From assembly GCA_949126835.1 (NCBI GenBank), contig OX421497.1, positions 22,571,612 to 22,635,611 on the forward strand: 64,000 bases of DNA. The letters are read 5' to 3'. The notes under the pieces are model-generated. The model did not search any database. It was not told the DNA's origin and saw only the letters and a list, made by a program, of their open reading frames with translations. Each line of letters begins with the position of its first letter. Positions within the stretch are counted from its first letter, which is position 1. The position numbers and the translations under genes are program-made. This DNA is from Anisus vortex. Its lineage: Eukaryota; Mollusca; Gastropoda; Planorbidae. This document shows positions 1-14,700 of the stretch, in pieces.

Positions 1-775
1 ATAAATATAGTAGAGCTATTTTTTTTTAACAATATTAAACTTTTTGTACTATAAAAATAAGGAAAATGATGCTGAACAATGTTACTGTTCTATTATAGAA
101 TGTATTAAAAAAATATTTGCAAATGGAGATGCTGATTTGTATTTTGAGCAGTATTAGCCAGAGTGAAGCACTTTCTCCTTCCTTTGTTATAATAACATTG
201 TTCTTTTTTTAATACAATATCTCAGAACATTTCTTTAGTCCAGTGTAGGTCTACTATTATTAATTGTTTTGAGTTAAGACAGGAAGACACTTGCCTTTTG
301 TTACATCTCTTTACTCATTAGGTATCTTTTTTTTGCTATCAGTTATAAAGTAAAGATAATTTTATTATAAGTATGTCTTGAATGTGTGTGTGAAAAAGTA
401 AATGGTACAGAAAGGTTTCATTTGACTGTCATTTATAATGATTTCTGTTAGCACTAAAATGGCTAAAATCATTAGACTTAAAAAAAATATATTTTTTTAA
501 ATTATGAATCTAATGTATTAGAAAAAGTACATATCAATTGACTTTTCATATCAACATTATAATTTTTAGAACTTTTATTCTAAATTGAATCATGTAAACT
601 TTGTACTTTACTAAATGATAAGAACCAATCATTGAACTATGCTATACAACAATTTTCAAAAAATATCTTTATTGTGAAGAATGATTTGTATAAATGTAAA
701 ATTTAAGAGAAATCCACAAAGATTGATTATTTGTTATACAAGCTATACATTAAAATTTTGCTATGTAAAAATGTA

Positions 776-777
<2 letters not shown>

Positions 778-850
<73 letters not shown>
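778..850. repeat. (AT)n microsatellite
   Basis: About 36 uninterrupted AT dinucleotides, downstream of AK9. Confidence 0.97.
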
Positions 851-851
<1 letters not shown>

Positions 852-1154
852 AATTAAATGAATTACAGCCTAGTTAAAAGTTAAATAATGTTTATTAAAC
901 TTTTTGTTGTCATTGATCTTTGTTAAAAAGATGTGTTCTTCTTGCTTAATAACAAAAATGTTTGGCCCATCAAGTTTATTAATACATGATTGCATAATAA
1001 ACAACTTGTTGCTTTGAAAACACAGTTTCTTTTTCAATGTTACTTTTTGTTCATGGGAGGATAGAAAGAAAGAATATGTGTAGATCTAGAAAGATACAAA
1101 AATGTGTGTTTTAGTTTTATACATTAACATTCTGGCATTTTCTTTTTTTTTTCT

Positions 1155-1160
1155 TTTATT
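1155..1160 (-). promoter_or_regulatory. Probable AK9 polyadenylation signal
   Basis: AATAAA on the minus strand, about 160 nt past the AK9 stop codon. The sequence further downstream on that strand is T/G-containing, as expected at a cleavage site. Other weaker candidates exist nearby in this AT-rich sequence. Confidence 0.4.
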
Positions 1161-1318
1161 TCTCATCTTTGGTCAGTACATCTGATCACCAAGACAAATA
1201 CTGATATAAAAAAAATAAATCCAAATGTAAAACATTTCAGAAAAATAAATAGAAAATAAAATAAAATTTTATCATTCATTATCACTTCTTTTAAATAAAA
1301 AAAAATGAAATCAACAAT

Positions 1319-4300
1319 TTATTTAATCCAAGTTGGGGTGGGTTCAACTCCACGTAGGGCAAAGAAAGTCTCCAGTTTGTTGTCGAAATCTTTGGGCCTT
1401 TCATTTGGATCCCTGTAGCGTACCGTCATGTTGTTCCCGAGGTATTTGATCAGCTCACAAGTCTCAACAAACTGCTGGAGTTTCTGTTTGTACTTCTTGC
1501 GAATGTATGGAGAAGATTTGGGATTGAATGCTGTAAGAGATAGAAACAATTTTGATTGGCCAAAAATAGATGAAACAATTTAAATGGTATAATTAGCATA
1601 GAAAGTATCTATAAAATAACTGTTTTAGTAAAGAAATTCATTCTAGTTCAATAGCAAATGTTCATAATCTATTATTCAGGCATACTATCATAGAAAATAT
1701 CATTAACATATCAATTTCTTTAAAGTTAATATCGTTAAAATCAATTAAACAATCTGTTTATTATTCATTCAAAAGTTCATTTCTGTTAAAATCAATTAAA
1801 CAATCTGTTTATTATTCATTCAAAAGCTCATTCTGTTAAAATCAGTTCAACTATCTGTTAATTATTCATTCAAAAGTTATAATGTATTAAAATATGCACA
1901 GAGTATATTTATTAATTAAAACATCACTTTCTTTGGATTCATTAAAATATTGATACATCTGTTTAATCTGTAATAATCTTTTAAAGGCTGCTAAATTATT
2001 TTTTAAAGAAAAACTTGTCTATAGATTAGAAGGACAAAGTTGAGGCAATTTTTTTATCTACATAAAACAAACAAAGTTTATCCTATTTACCTTTCAAGTG
2101 GTAGGCCACATATATGAGAGCTGAACGAGTTGAGGAGATAAACGGATATTTTGGTTTGACATTTCCAGCAGCTGTAAGAGCTTTAACCATAGCCACGGCA
2201 CAGGTTTGTTCCATAAAACCCAACATTGGAAGGTTTGGAAATGGTAGCTCTTCTGGCTTAGGAGGCTGTTTGTGTGGCAATTTCATGTTGGCATAATTCT
2301 CTGGCAATCTAAGTTGGAAAAAAGAAATCGGCAAATAGTTTTTAAGATTTTTTTTTAAAATAGTACACAAACATTGCTGTATTGCTAGATATAACTAACA
2401 TTCTGAAGTACTGGGCTTAAAGCAAAAGATGTTTACTTGTGTTATTAACCCTTTAGAGAATAGACAGAACTGTAGTCATTTGTGTTGAAATTAATTAAAC
2501 TGACCTTTACTTTTGTGTTACAAGCAATAAACAAACAGACACTGGTTACTTAGTCTAAACAGAAAAGATACTGGTTACTTAGTCTAAACAGAAAAGATAC
2601 TGGTTACTTGTGTTAACTTCAATTTACATAATTAGTCTAAGAACTGTCCACTCACTTCATAAATTTGTATAGTTTTTCTTCACTCTCCATTAGGAACACA
2701 TTGCCTTTATATTCTGCCATGAATTCTTCATTACCAGGTACCAGAGCATCATACCTATTGTCAAACAGTGTTTTAAAAATGTTAGCTTATAAATATACAT
2801 AGGAAACTATACACAGTAAGTGATCATTTATTTAGAAGATTTGTAGTGAAGTCAAATTACCAAAATCTTTCTAGAAGTTTTTAACTTTAGCTAATGTTTT
2901 TGTGTGTGCATCTCTCACTCCCACTCCCTCTCTCTCCCTCCCTCTCTCTCCCTCCCTCTCTCCCTCCCACTCCCTCCCTCCCACTCCCTCTCTCCCGCTC
3001 CCTCCCTCCCACTCCCTCTCTCCCGCTCCCTCCCACTCCCGCTCCCTCCCTCCCTCTCTCCCACTCCCTCCCTCTCTCTCTCCCGCTCCCCCCTCTCCCT
3101 CCCACTCTCTCTCTCCCACTCCCTCTCTCTCCCTGCCACTCTCTCTCTCCCACTCCCTCTCTCTCCCTCCCTCCCACTCCCTCTCTCTCTCTCCCACTCC
3201 CTCTCTCCCTCCCACTACCTCCCTCCCGCTCCCTCTCTCCCACACTCTCCCTCCCTCTCTCTCTCCCGCTCCCTCCCACTCCCGCTCCTTTCCCTCCCTC
3301 TCCCACTCCCTCCCTCTTTCTCCCTCCCTCTCTCTCCTGCTCCCTCCCACTCCCGCTCCCTCCCTCTCCCTCCCACTCCCGCTCCCTCCCTCTCTCTCCC
3401 TCCCTCTCTCTCTCCCGCTCCCTCCCACTCCCTCTCCCTCCCTCCCACTCCCGCTCCATCCCACTCACTCCCTCTCCCTCCATCTCCCTACCACTTCCTT
3501 TACCTCTGCAACTGAATAGCGCAAGTAGAGTGTACTGAGCTAAATGTAATTGCTTGGAGGAACCCACTTTGCCAATGACAATTATTTTTTTCGTGCACAT
3601 TTTGTATTAGATTTATACACACACTCATCAGTCTATTACAACAGCAATAAGCCTTCAATTTTGTAATAACGTCAAGTCTTTTTCATAGAAAGTTCATAGT
3701 ATTTTTGTCCTTATATTGAATAATTGCCAGAAACTAGTTCTCATTGACCAAGTTTAGTGAAGTATCTGCTCTTTACTTGTGGTGGCAATTATTTTTGAAA
3801 ATAGCAGAATATGTAGGTCTAAAAGAATGATTTGTTGTAATGTCAATAAAGATTTTATTAGAAGATTTGTTATGGAAAACACCACCAACTCACAAGGACC
3901 AAGTAGAGTGAATAAAACCATATAAATACTAATTCAAATAGAGAAGAATATTTAACCTCATCTTTCCATCAAGATAAGTGACTGGACAGTAGCCAAGAAT
4001 CTGAGCCTCTCTTCCATTCAGATCGGCTTTTGTAATTCTCCGTGGGAGTAGTTCTGGCTCTGGAAGCTGCTTTGGAGCCAATGGAGGAACATACTTCTCA
4101 GGCTCGGCTAGGAACATTTCCAGCTCTTTCTGACCAGCCATTTTGTAATAATGTCCTACAAGTATAACATTGAAAAGAAAACTAAAAAATTAATTTAAAT
4201 GTTTTTTTTGTCAGCATATTAACATAAAGCTTTTCTTTTTGGTGTGAAAGTACATTACAAACAATCTTTATCTAACATTGAAAAAACAGTTGTAAGAAGC

Positions 4301-7300
4301 AGAAAAATTCAGACACAATATATTATAGTCCTCATAATTATATTAATTTTTTTGTATAGCGGTGCCAACAAACATAATGTAAGCTCAGAGTACATTTAAC
4401 ATTTAGCAACAAACAAGCAAGAACACGAATATAACTCTGTAGACTATAAAGGATATATAGCTAATTAATAAGCTCAAAACTTTACAAACATAGGTCAAAG
4501 CAAATAAATGTATCAATAACCGACTTAAAATATAAGTAAAACAGTAGGGACTAAAAATGTTTAACGAAGAAAGATATTAAAATAATGTGTTTTCAAGTTC
4601 TTTTTAAAAGTGATGATAAAACCGGTCAGCTTAAACTCAAAATAAATACCATAAGGTCTAATTTACATGGTGAAATGGTAAGAATAAGGTTTTTTCTTTT
4701 AATATTTTGTTAACTTTTTGAATGAAATAAAAACAAAGTTAATGAATCAAAGGTATGTATTATGTGACAAGGCCTAGGGATTCTGACAAGTTGAAAAAAG
4801 GCATAAATTGTGGAAAACCATTAAAAAGTTCCCAACACTTTAAAAATATTTCCAATTAATATTTAACAAAAAAAAAAGATTTAAACACTTGTTGGCAATA
4901 TAATTTCCACCTATCCATATTCAAACTTACCTCTAAATTCAGCAGCAAATTCAAATGATGTATCAGCAGAGCAATCAATCAATTCACCACGCTCAGTGAG
5001 ACTGACTGGGCAGTAGTGTCCATAAATACCAACCCGCTGATCAAATTCATAAGGAGTGATACACAAACCAGAAATCCCGGCTGCTTGAGCTGCACAATAA
5101 TATTCCTAATCAATATGACTTTCATTTGAATTTTAATATTTTAACTTAATATTTCAACTCCTAAATTAGTCTTATGACTTTTAAAGATTACTATTTACAA
5201 ATAAATGGTTTTGATATTTTTTTTTACAATTTAAATAATTGAAGATATTATGGTTTTGAACTTACCATCTCCTACCCTTTGTAAATAATCTTGAATTCTT
5301 CTGATGCTATGCAAGGCTAAATCATGTCCTTTATCCCAAATCCACCATTTGGACTGGTTGGCATTTATTTTTTGATAATTCTGGTGCTCTTTTTGATACC
5401 ACTCACGAACTCCCCCAATGACCTTCTGATAACATGACAATTTGATGGCTAAAATTTGAGAACTGTCATGAAGTACAATGGGTCTGTAAAGTAAAATTTT
5501 AGATTACAGGTAGAGCAATTGATAAAAAATTTAATTACATGCTAAAAGAATGCCTAATATTTCATTTTTTTCAAATTTTCTCTTCATTGAAAAGTTTTTT
5601 TTTCTTTTCTTTTTTTTTTTTTAAAGAAAATATATTTGAAAAAATTTCCTTGAACAATATAGGCCTACTCAAATTAAAGTTATATTACAAATTAATTTCA
5701 AAGGAACTGAGGCCTGCAAGAGTAGTTAAGAATTATTTGAATTCCTTTTAATGGCAAGAAATATTTGAAGCTTCTATGGAAAGAAAATCAACACTGAAAG
5801 AATGCATGTTGTCTATGTAGGCTCACTAACCTTGGTAAATTCAATCTATCCTTAACGCCTCTAATCATACATTCTTTGCTTTCCAGGTCAAGTTCAATAA
5901 CTCTTACAGGGATGATACAGTGCTCTGTCATCAGGTCAATCTGACTTCTTGTCATCGGATAACCATCCAACACATAACTGCCAAAAAAAACAACATCACA
6001 GTGAGTTTTATTTTATAAACATAAACAAATATAGTGTGCTTTAATTAATAATGACAGCTACGAGATTCTGTATTTAAATAAGATAATGTGATAAAAAGTA
6101 TACAAAATAAAACCAGCTGGCTTACAACTGTTATAAGTAGGGATGTTAAACAAAAAAAACAGAATTCCAGTTTTTGGTTTTCCAACTGAAAACCGGTTTT
6201 GATCTTCAAAACCGATTTTCGGTTTGTTGGTTGGAAGGTAATCATTTACTTCAAGTAACACACAATTTTTTGGGTTCTGATAGAAATATTAAAAAAAATA
6301 ATGCTGGATTCGCACAAAACAATTCTTGAAATGCCTTGCTAACACTAATTAGTCTTAGATATTGTGTTTCTTTTTTCTATTATCTACTTTGTTGCAAGGT
6401 TATCAGTTAAACAACGATTTTTAAATTCTAAAAAATTGTATCATAAAGTGTAAACAAATCATCTTGTATTCCCATAAATCAACCCCTTGCATGGATGCCC
6501 TGTCTTAACTATTTTTGAAATAGACCTATAAAACTATGGAGATTTGGCTTATCCTGCGGGTAACATTGCGCCCGAGGAAGGGGGGGGGGGGTGAAAACCG
6601 GTTTAAAATCAGATTTATAGACCAAAAAAAAAAAAACAATATTAAAATCCCTAGTTTAAAGCAATAGTAAAATTAGCACTATAAAAATAAATGATAGCCT
6701 CTCCACAAAAATAAATTACCCTCTTGTTTGACAAGTCATATCCAGCAATGCAACATCTAAAGCTTTGATCTGTAGATTTTCTGGAACTACACGGCCTTTG
6801 GTGAGAAAGGCTTGCATACTTAAAGCTAAATCTGTATGTTTTTGGGTCTCCAGAATTTTCCGCATTGCTTCTCCTATTGAAAGTCTCTTGACACCGTAGT
6901 CATCAACAAATCTTTTGGCAACTAAAAGGAAAAAAAAATATCACAAATACTAAGGAAAAAAAATCAAGTGACATTTTTTTTGTAACAATGAATCAATTAT
7001 TTACTAAAAAATTGTAAAATTACTTTTAGGTAAAATCAAAGTAATAAAAAAAAAGAAAGATGTCTTGTAAAGCCTTTATAAAATTACTTACATTGAAACA
7101 TTAAAACAATAAAAAGCTGTATTCTGCTGCTGTTAATTTATTTTCTTATTATATGGGACACAATGGTCTATACCAGCAGTATGCTTGGATTACTGTACCA
7201 AAGGTACTGGGTCCAAATCCAGCTTAACAGCAGGGTTTTTGTCTGGGTCTGGATAGTTCTTTCTACCTAGTACCCAGCAATGATGGGTACCTGAAATGTT

Positions 7301-8704
7301 TTGGGGACACACAACCCCAGTTTATGCCATGACCTTGGAAACTTGTGAACAATGTTTCACTTGCCCCATGGACCAACTTGGGCTGAAAGAGTTACTGTAC
7401 TTGTATAATATAACCAATCCAAAACAGCCTACTTACATGTAGTTTTCCCTGATTTAGGTGGACCAATCACAGCTAGCCTGATAGGAACAACAGGTTTAGG
7501 AGATGGCTGATTCAAGTAAGTCATTGGATCTTGCATAAAAATCTGTCTGTTGTGTTGGCTTGAAAAGAAGTAAATATGGGCTCTGTGTATGCAAGGGTAT
7601 ATGGGTACCTCAGGCCCAAGGGGTGGTTGTAAGCAATCTCCTTCCTTTAACTAAACAGAAAGATTTCTTCGTTAATATATTAGATAATAAAGATAGAAAT
7701 AAATAAACTATATATATATACAGTGCCTTGCAAGTTCTTTTTCACTATTTTCTACAAATTTTGTCTCATGTCAGATGGCAAGCAAACTTGTTACAGTATG
7801 TAAACAATTGTCCACCAAAGATTTAGTTGTCATTCGCTACCTTTACCATATAAGAGGTTTTTCAATCTTTTCTCACATCCCTCATCATTTTCATTACCAG
7901 GCTTATATCAGACATCATATGTCATAACCTCTTTTATCATATGACATATATATCAAACTCTTTCAAAATAATTCACTTGTATGCACACATAATTCTTCCA
8001 ACTACAAGAATTCACATAATGGGTATTGTTTAATAAATGCAGAAAGTGAAAATAATTAGCGTCCTCATTTACCCTCAAACATTTTACAGTCTTTGTAGGG
8101 AATTGCAACAAACCACCAAAGACTTGAATGTAGCCATGACATTGCCCTCTTATGCATTGCTTAGATTACATTGGGAGAACTGGTCAAGCATTCAAGCGGT
8201 TGTATATGTAGTTAAAACTACTATTGCAAACATATTTATATTTTATAAATGGAATATTAAATTAGGTCATAAAGAAGGAGGCATAATTCTCTCTTTGAGA
8301 TTTATTAGTTGGATCATGGTTCCTACTTTTATTTACATATAATGTAGTAAATATTTTAGACCTATTTATTTTTATAACAATTCTTGAAAACATTAGAACC
8401 AAAGTGGCAAAGGCGATATAATACTACAAGTTGTATCAGCACATTTGTGAAACATTTAAAATGAAGACAAGGTAATAAAGTTTACCTTTACAGGATCCCA
8501 TTTACCAAATCGGCTGAGAAATTTATAACCTGTTTGTAGCATTTTCTGTGCCAATTGTTCGCTTATTGGGTAAACACGCTCATACATGCTGCTTCGATAT
8601 TCCACATAGGGCTTAAGTTTTTTGTTCAGTATGTAGCGAATGATGTGAGGTTTACGGCCTGCTGTGACATTAATATGAGGAACCATTATTTCCTCCAGGG
8701 CTTC
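1319..8704 (-). CDS. AK9: AK9 exons 36-45: kinase module 4 and C-terminus
   Basis: Exons: 8486-8704, 7437-7644, 6720-6921, 5831-5977, 5266-5483, 4931-5089, 3957-4155, 2656-2754, 2091-2308, 1319-1530. Exon 37 holds the fourth P-loop, GPPKSGKTT. Exon 38 has the NMP-binding RLSIGEAMRKIL and FLTKGRVVPENLQ segments. Exon 39 has GYVLDGYP near residues 1679-1686. The spacing of 76 residues is canonical, and this is the most typical module of the four. Exons 41-44 hold recurring pieces (for example YCPVTYLDGK and FMAEYKGNVFLM) that resemble the segments leading into other modules. The last exon ends in PTPTWIK, then TAA. Confidence 0.9.
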
Positions 8705-11700
8705 CTTTAAAAAGATGGAAAATGATTGGTCAAATAAAATTACACACAACAATATTTCAATATGCTACTATTTTTGTGTGGTTCATCTTAATGAACTTGA
8801 CTTTAACAAATATTAAATTAGATATCCTGATCGTATTTAACAAATAATAAATTAGATATCAAGCTTGTATTTAACAAATAATACAATACATTTCAAGCTT
8901 GTATTTAACAAATAATACAATAGATATGAAGCTTGTATTTAACAAATAATACATTAGATATCAAGCTTGTATTTAAGACCAGTAATATGCATTCACCATT
9001 AATGACTTCAACAAATATTGTGTTGCCATCATCATGGCCTATATATGTAAGTAAAAATGGTATACCTTTCAGAGCATAATAATTAATATGGCTAGTGGAA
9101 CAGGCTTTGCCACTTTCTGTGTTCATTGCATACAAGGGGATTGAGTGTACAGAATCAATGACCAGCCTCCTTTAATTTCCCCAAATTATGTCAGTTACCT
9201 ATCAGAGCTGGGTAGACTCATGAGCACCCTACCAATGTGGGTAAAAGACCTGGATTCTAGCCCAAAGACCTTCAGAATAGCAGGGACCATGCCGCCTCTT
9301 AACATGTGTGCCCCATCATTCTCTATGTAGCTTATGTCCAGTGTGTTAAGTTTTACATATAAACCAAACAAAAACTTTGTAAAAATTTGGTAATGTTTAA
9401 TAACAGCTAACCTGAACAGCAGCAAGTCGATTTGTATCATCATCAAAGATCTCATTTAGTTCATTCTTCATTCTTTCAATGGCATCTTCTTCCAGTTCTT
9501 CCTCCTCCTCTTCTTCTTCCTCTTCTTCCTGAAAAATAAGTGATATCTCATCTCAATGACAATAAATTGATGAGTAATAAATATTAAAAAAAAAAACAAC
9601 ATAATTTCTACTAACTTAAGTACACTGAATAGAAAGCAGCAAAGTGGAATTGGTAAAAAATGATGTATGTGCTGTAATGGATAGTTTATTTGACTTAGTA
9701 AAACTGATGATTATGTATGTGCTATAAATAATAGTTTTTTTGACTTAGTAAAACTGATGAATATGTATGAGGTACAATGAATAACTTACTTCAAATTCTT
9801 CTAAAAGAATATTCTCAATGTCATCTTCTTCCTCTTCTTCTTCCTCCTGTTCCTCTCCTCCACCCTCCTCTTCATCTTCCTCTTCTTCTTTAGTGAAGTC
9901 ATTGTCAATGTCCTAAAAAGAGATGAAAATTTTTTTTTCTTTAAGTTGAAAATTATAAACAATTGTAATTATTTACTTTTTCTTACATAGATGGATAAAC
10001 AATGTATAAAATGCATTAAAGAAATGCATATGCTCTTATCTTTGACAATAAGAGTGACTGTTGAACTGTGTACTGCTTCAAACTTAATGACCCAAAGCAG
10101 ACTGTATTATTGTAATTTGTTTACTGAGCTTAGAGATCTGATTGTGTTGTTGTTGTTGTCATACTGGCTGACTGGATGTTGTGAAGGAATGTAAATTTGA
10201 GAATTGAGTACCCAATTGGGTACTGTCAAGGCGTAGATAGATATTTGAATGAGAAAGCATATTTGAGAAGAGTAAAAAGAATGAATACGTCCTAGAGAGA
10301 TGTTGTCATAAGAAGGAAAAAAAGGAAAATCTTGTTGCCATATTTGAAAGTAGGATGGGTATTGATATTTTTCAGTGAAGTTTATTGACGAAGAAATTTG
10401 AATATGTAATTTGATGATGAGCAGTTAAATAAGTAACGTATAACAATATTGTGGAAGTTGGAGGCTTATTAAAAGGAATGTAAGAGTCAAGAATTATTAC
10501 TAGAGTGATTTGACTATATACGGGTAAGTATTTGTAGAAGAAGAATTTATTTAATATATCATCTGTTTAAGATGAGTTATTTATTATATGAACTGAAAGA
10601 GGATATGAATGATGATTTTAATTATTAAATAAAAGCCTACTAAGCTAAAACAACAAAGCATGTAACAAGTACCACTGATCAATAAAAAGAATGGGATGCG
10701 CCTCCTTCATAAATTGGTTTATGCAAAGTGAGGCCAGCAAAAACTAGAGGTTTACACATCATATACAATTACACACTATATACAATTACACATTATATAC
10801 AATTACACATCATATACAATTACACACTATATACAATTACACATTATATACTATTACACATCATATACTGTTTATACAATTACACACCATATACAATTAA
10901 ACATCATATACTATTACACATCATATAGTATTACACATCATATAGTAATACACATGAAGTAAATAAACTTACTCTTTTTATTTGTCTTTTTTCTTCTCGT
11001 TCAATGAGCAGCTCTTCTCTTCTTCTATTAATGGCTTCTTCCTAAATATAAAAACAAAATGATTTTTCAAAAATAGTTAACCAATTTAAAAAGTGATGTC
11101 ATGATTAGGATTTTGTGCAGATCAGAAAGAGAATTTACCTTTTTCTTGCGGGCTCGCTCCTTTTTATGTGCTTTCCTCAACATTCTTTTTTCCCTTTTGG
11201 CCTTCCACTTATCTAGCCTAGGTGGAAGCAGACGGCCAATGACATCATTATCTGAAACCTGAGGAGTGATCCAGAAATCACAAAATAAAATCTATTTTAA
11301 TAAAGAGATTCCAATTGTATGGCATCAATCTAAGATATAAAAAGCTTCAAATCATAATGACATATAAAAAATGATAGCTGAGAAAAAAAAAAAACAATAA
11401 TTTTCTTAAGAAAACTTTTATTCAAACCTGTAAGAAAATGACAGCATCAGGTAGAAACCCTGATTCTTGCATGTATTTGACTTCATCTGTTGAATATGGG
11501 AAACCTTCCAGTATGAAACCAGTAGATCTATGAATAAAATAATGGGCGTATATAATTAATTGGTTCATGAATGGATAAATGACTTTTGTGTAATCTGCTC
11601 TTCAGTTTATTATCGTGGCAAAAACAAAAGAAAAATGACAGAAGAAAATGAAATAAACAGTTACTTGAATGGTTCTGTTGTCCACCAGTATTTAATGATA

Positions 11701-14700
11701 TTTTCTAGTAATTCATTGCTCAACGGTTCATTGGCTTCCAGATAAGCTTTGATAGCTTCTTCATCTTCAGTTAGTGTCAAATCTTCTTCATCCTTAGGAG
11801 GATAAAATGTGTGCATATGGCAGAAAAAAATCAAAAGTAATAAAAGAAAACAAATGTCTTTTCAATTTAATGTGTATGTAAGAAGTAAACAAAAGGGATT
11901 AAAACAAAAATTGCTTTATAATTAGCTACAATAAGTAATACATTGCAGCCATGCATTTGCCAAATAATGCTTTCTTAAAATTACTATTCAATTAACTATA
12001 TATATAATGCATAACTATATATATACATATAATGCTTCTTGTGTCTCGGGAGATTATGGATATGCCAGTTTGTGAAGGTAATTCATTTTATCTACTTTCT
12101 GGAGAATCTGCCATGGCTGAAAAAGCTGATTCTTGAGTGGGAGTCTCTGGAACATTTGTGGCACCTATATATTATGGACTCAAGTTTTTGCTATCTTTTC
12201 TCCTCTTCCTCCTTTCCATTTCCAAGATGTTTCAGTACTCTCAGCCTCAGAGACAGATATGTTGTTTTTTTTAGATCTTCTCCCAGGTTTGCAGATTGAT
12301 ATTGGTGGTCCTTAGGTCATCCTTGTGGACATCTCTGTAGTTTAAAATTGGTCATCCTGGGCCCTATTTAAGTTCTCCATACAGGATGTCTTTTGGGATG
12401 TGACTATACTGATGCAGCTGACGTGACCCACCCATTGTAAACTGCATTGATACAGGAAGAAATACATAATTGGTACATTTGCCTGGTCCAGGACCTTCTG
12501 GTTTGATATGCAATACCTCCAAGTGATAGAGCAGAGTACTCAAAATGCAGGTCCGGTAAACCATTATTTTGGTCGTCCTTGTCATTTTGGAGCTTTCCCA
12601 GCCTGGCCATAGTGGCAGATGACTTGTCCATTCTTTGACTTAACTCATTTTTGATTGAAATAGACGATATATTTTATATTTACACATTTGAAATCGTATG
12701 TAGCTGACATAACACTGTAAGCTTAAGTTCTTTTTAAACTTTACTTGTTTTGAATGACAACAAATTAATTGACAAACTTACAATTTTGATTTCTTCTCCT
12801 TCAGCATCAACTTCATCTTCCATTTCCTTGATCAATTCAACAGGTGGTATAGTAGAAGGTGACTTAGCTTTGTGTTCCTCCTCTTCTCCCTCACCTTCAG
12901 AGGCACTGCAGCAAACATTTTAGGGTATACAAAAAATATGAATTAAAAATGTTGTCTTGAAATATAGCTTTTTACATTAATCTCACAATGATCATTATCT
13001 TATTTATTAATTTGTTTAAAAATGTCAACAAGCACATCCATTCATAAGTGAATAGACTTTTGACTTTTGTATCAAACTTACATACTGGATTCAATTGGGT
13101 TTAAGACTAACTAGAGAAATTATTTCAAATGAACAGCTACAAGAAGTCTTCAAAAGTATTTTAAAAAATACACATAATAATAAATAACTTCATAAATAAA
13201 ATGAAATATTGTAAATCAAGGTAAGCAGGACCTCTCAATTCAGAATTTATATGACATATAAAACAAAAATTGCTTAAAAAAATTACATGTTTATATTATG
13301 GCATTTTCTAAAATTAAAATGAAAGTATAATTGAAATTAATCTATAAGACAATACAGGAGCTAATTAAAACAAAATGTCCACATCTAAAAATTTCCATTA
13401 ATTAGACATAGAAGTATTTTTTTAAAAGTTATTTTATCATTAGTGGATAAAAGCTGTAACACATGTCACCTAGTGGTCTGGACTCAACCTGAAATGTTGA
13501 ATACCAAGCCTTATGAGAACTAGTCAAAGAGGACAAATGCTAGTCTGGACTAAACTCCTAAGCTCTGTCATTGGAGCTATTATTTATGAAAGTGAAACAA
13601 GTCATGTTATGTTATTAGAACAGATTTAACAGTGTTGATAAACTAAGCCCACCCCCACCCCCTACCGAAAAAAAAAAAAGCTGAATGGCTACAAATATAA
13701 GTAAGTTAACTTTTTAGACAAATTTGATCTACAGTGCAAGTAAAACAGTGTTCACAAGTCTTTGGAGAAATGCACTAGAAAATTTATAGTTGTTCCCTGA
13801 TAAGTTTTATAATAACTTAAACAATTAAAAAAAGAAAATGTTAACAAAACTTTGAAAGTATCAATAAATCGGTCCAATATTTAAAAAGTTTAACAGTTGT
13901 ATTCAATGACCTGAGGACATCTCCAAATATAGTAATCATGGTCTATATATAAAAAAAAAAAAAAAAAGATTTCTCATGAAATATTGTCCATCATTGAAAA
14001 CAGTAAAGAACAAAACTCATAGCCATTAGGTCCAAATGCACCTGGATTAAAGGTAATAATAATTTTAACACAAAAAAAAAGGTGAATTCCACGTAAAAGT
14101 AGACAAAATAATCCAAATATTAATATTAATATTAAAATGCATCAAATTGGTGCTGATATAAATTTATTTTTCAGATATCTTGGCATGGATTTATTTTTAG
14201 TATCTTTGTTTTGTTAGAGAATACACGACAGTTACATGACAGTGCTGCTTATTTTTCTACTATTTGGTCAATTTTACTGTTGTTTTTTTTACATCTGATA
14301 TTTATGAGCTTGCCATGGCCATTTAAAAGCATAAAAAAATATTTTACTCATATGTTTATAGGAGGACATTTCTAATTATGCAGTAAATTAATTTCAATTC
14401 AGTTAAAAAAACAATTTATTTTCCTTTTCTTAGTTTGTTGCATCAGTTACAAATTTCTGTTAAGTCAGTTACATTATTTTGTCTCTACATTTTTTTTATA
14501 AATTGTGCTATTTAAAGATTTTTCTTCCAAAAGAAAAAAACTTTTAAAAAGTACTTTGAAAAAACCCAAACTGAAATGAGAACAGACTTTGGATAAAGTC
14601 AATAATAATGATACTAGCTCAAATATTATATGTCTTTCTCATGTTACATCAGTTACAATTTAAAATTTTTGCTGGATATTATTTATACATTTTTCTGTTT

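Larger units (their letters stand above)
1..1318. other. 3' flank of AK9, no gene seen
   Basis: AT-rich sequence with the AK9 3' UTR at its right side and one long AT microsatellite. I see no convincing coding exon on either strand. Confidence 0.5.

Noticed and set aside
2871..3600. Several 200-codon open frames on both strands
   Set aside because: All come from the pyrimidine repeat and encode only Ser/Pro/Leu or Arg/Glu/Gly; no gene-like composition or splice context.
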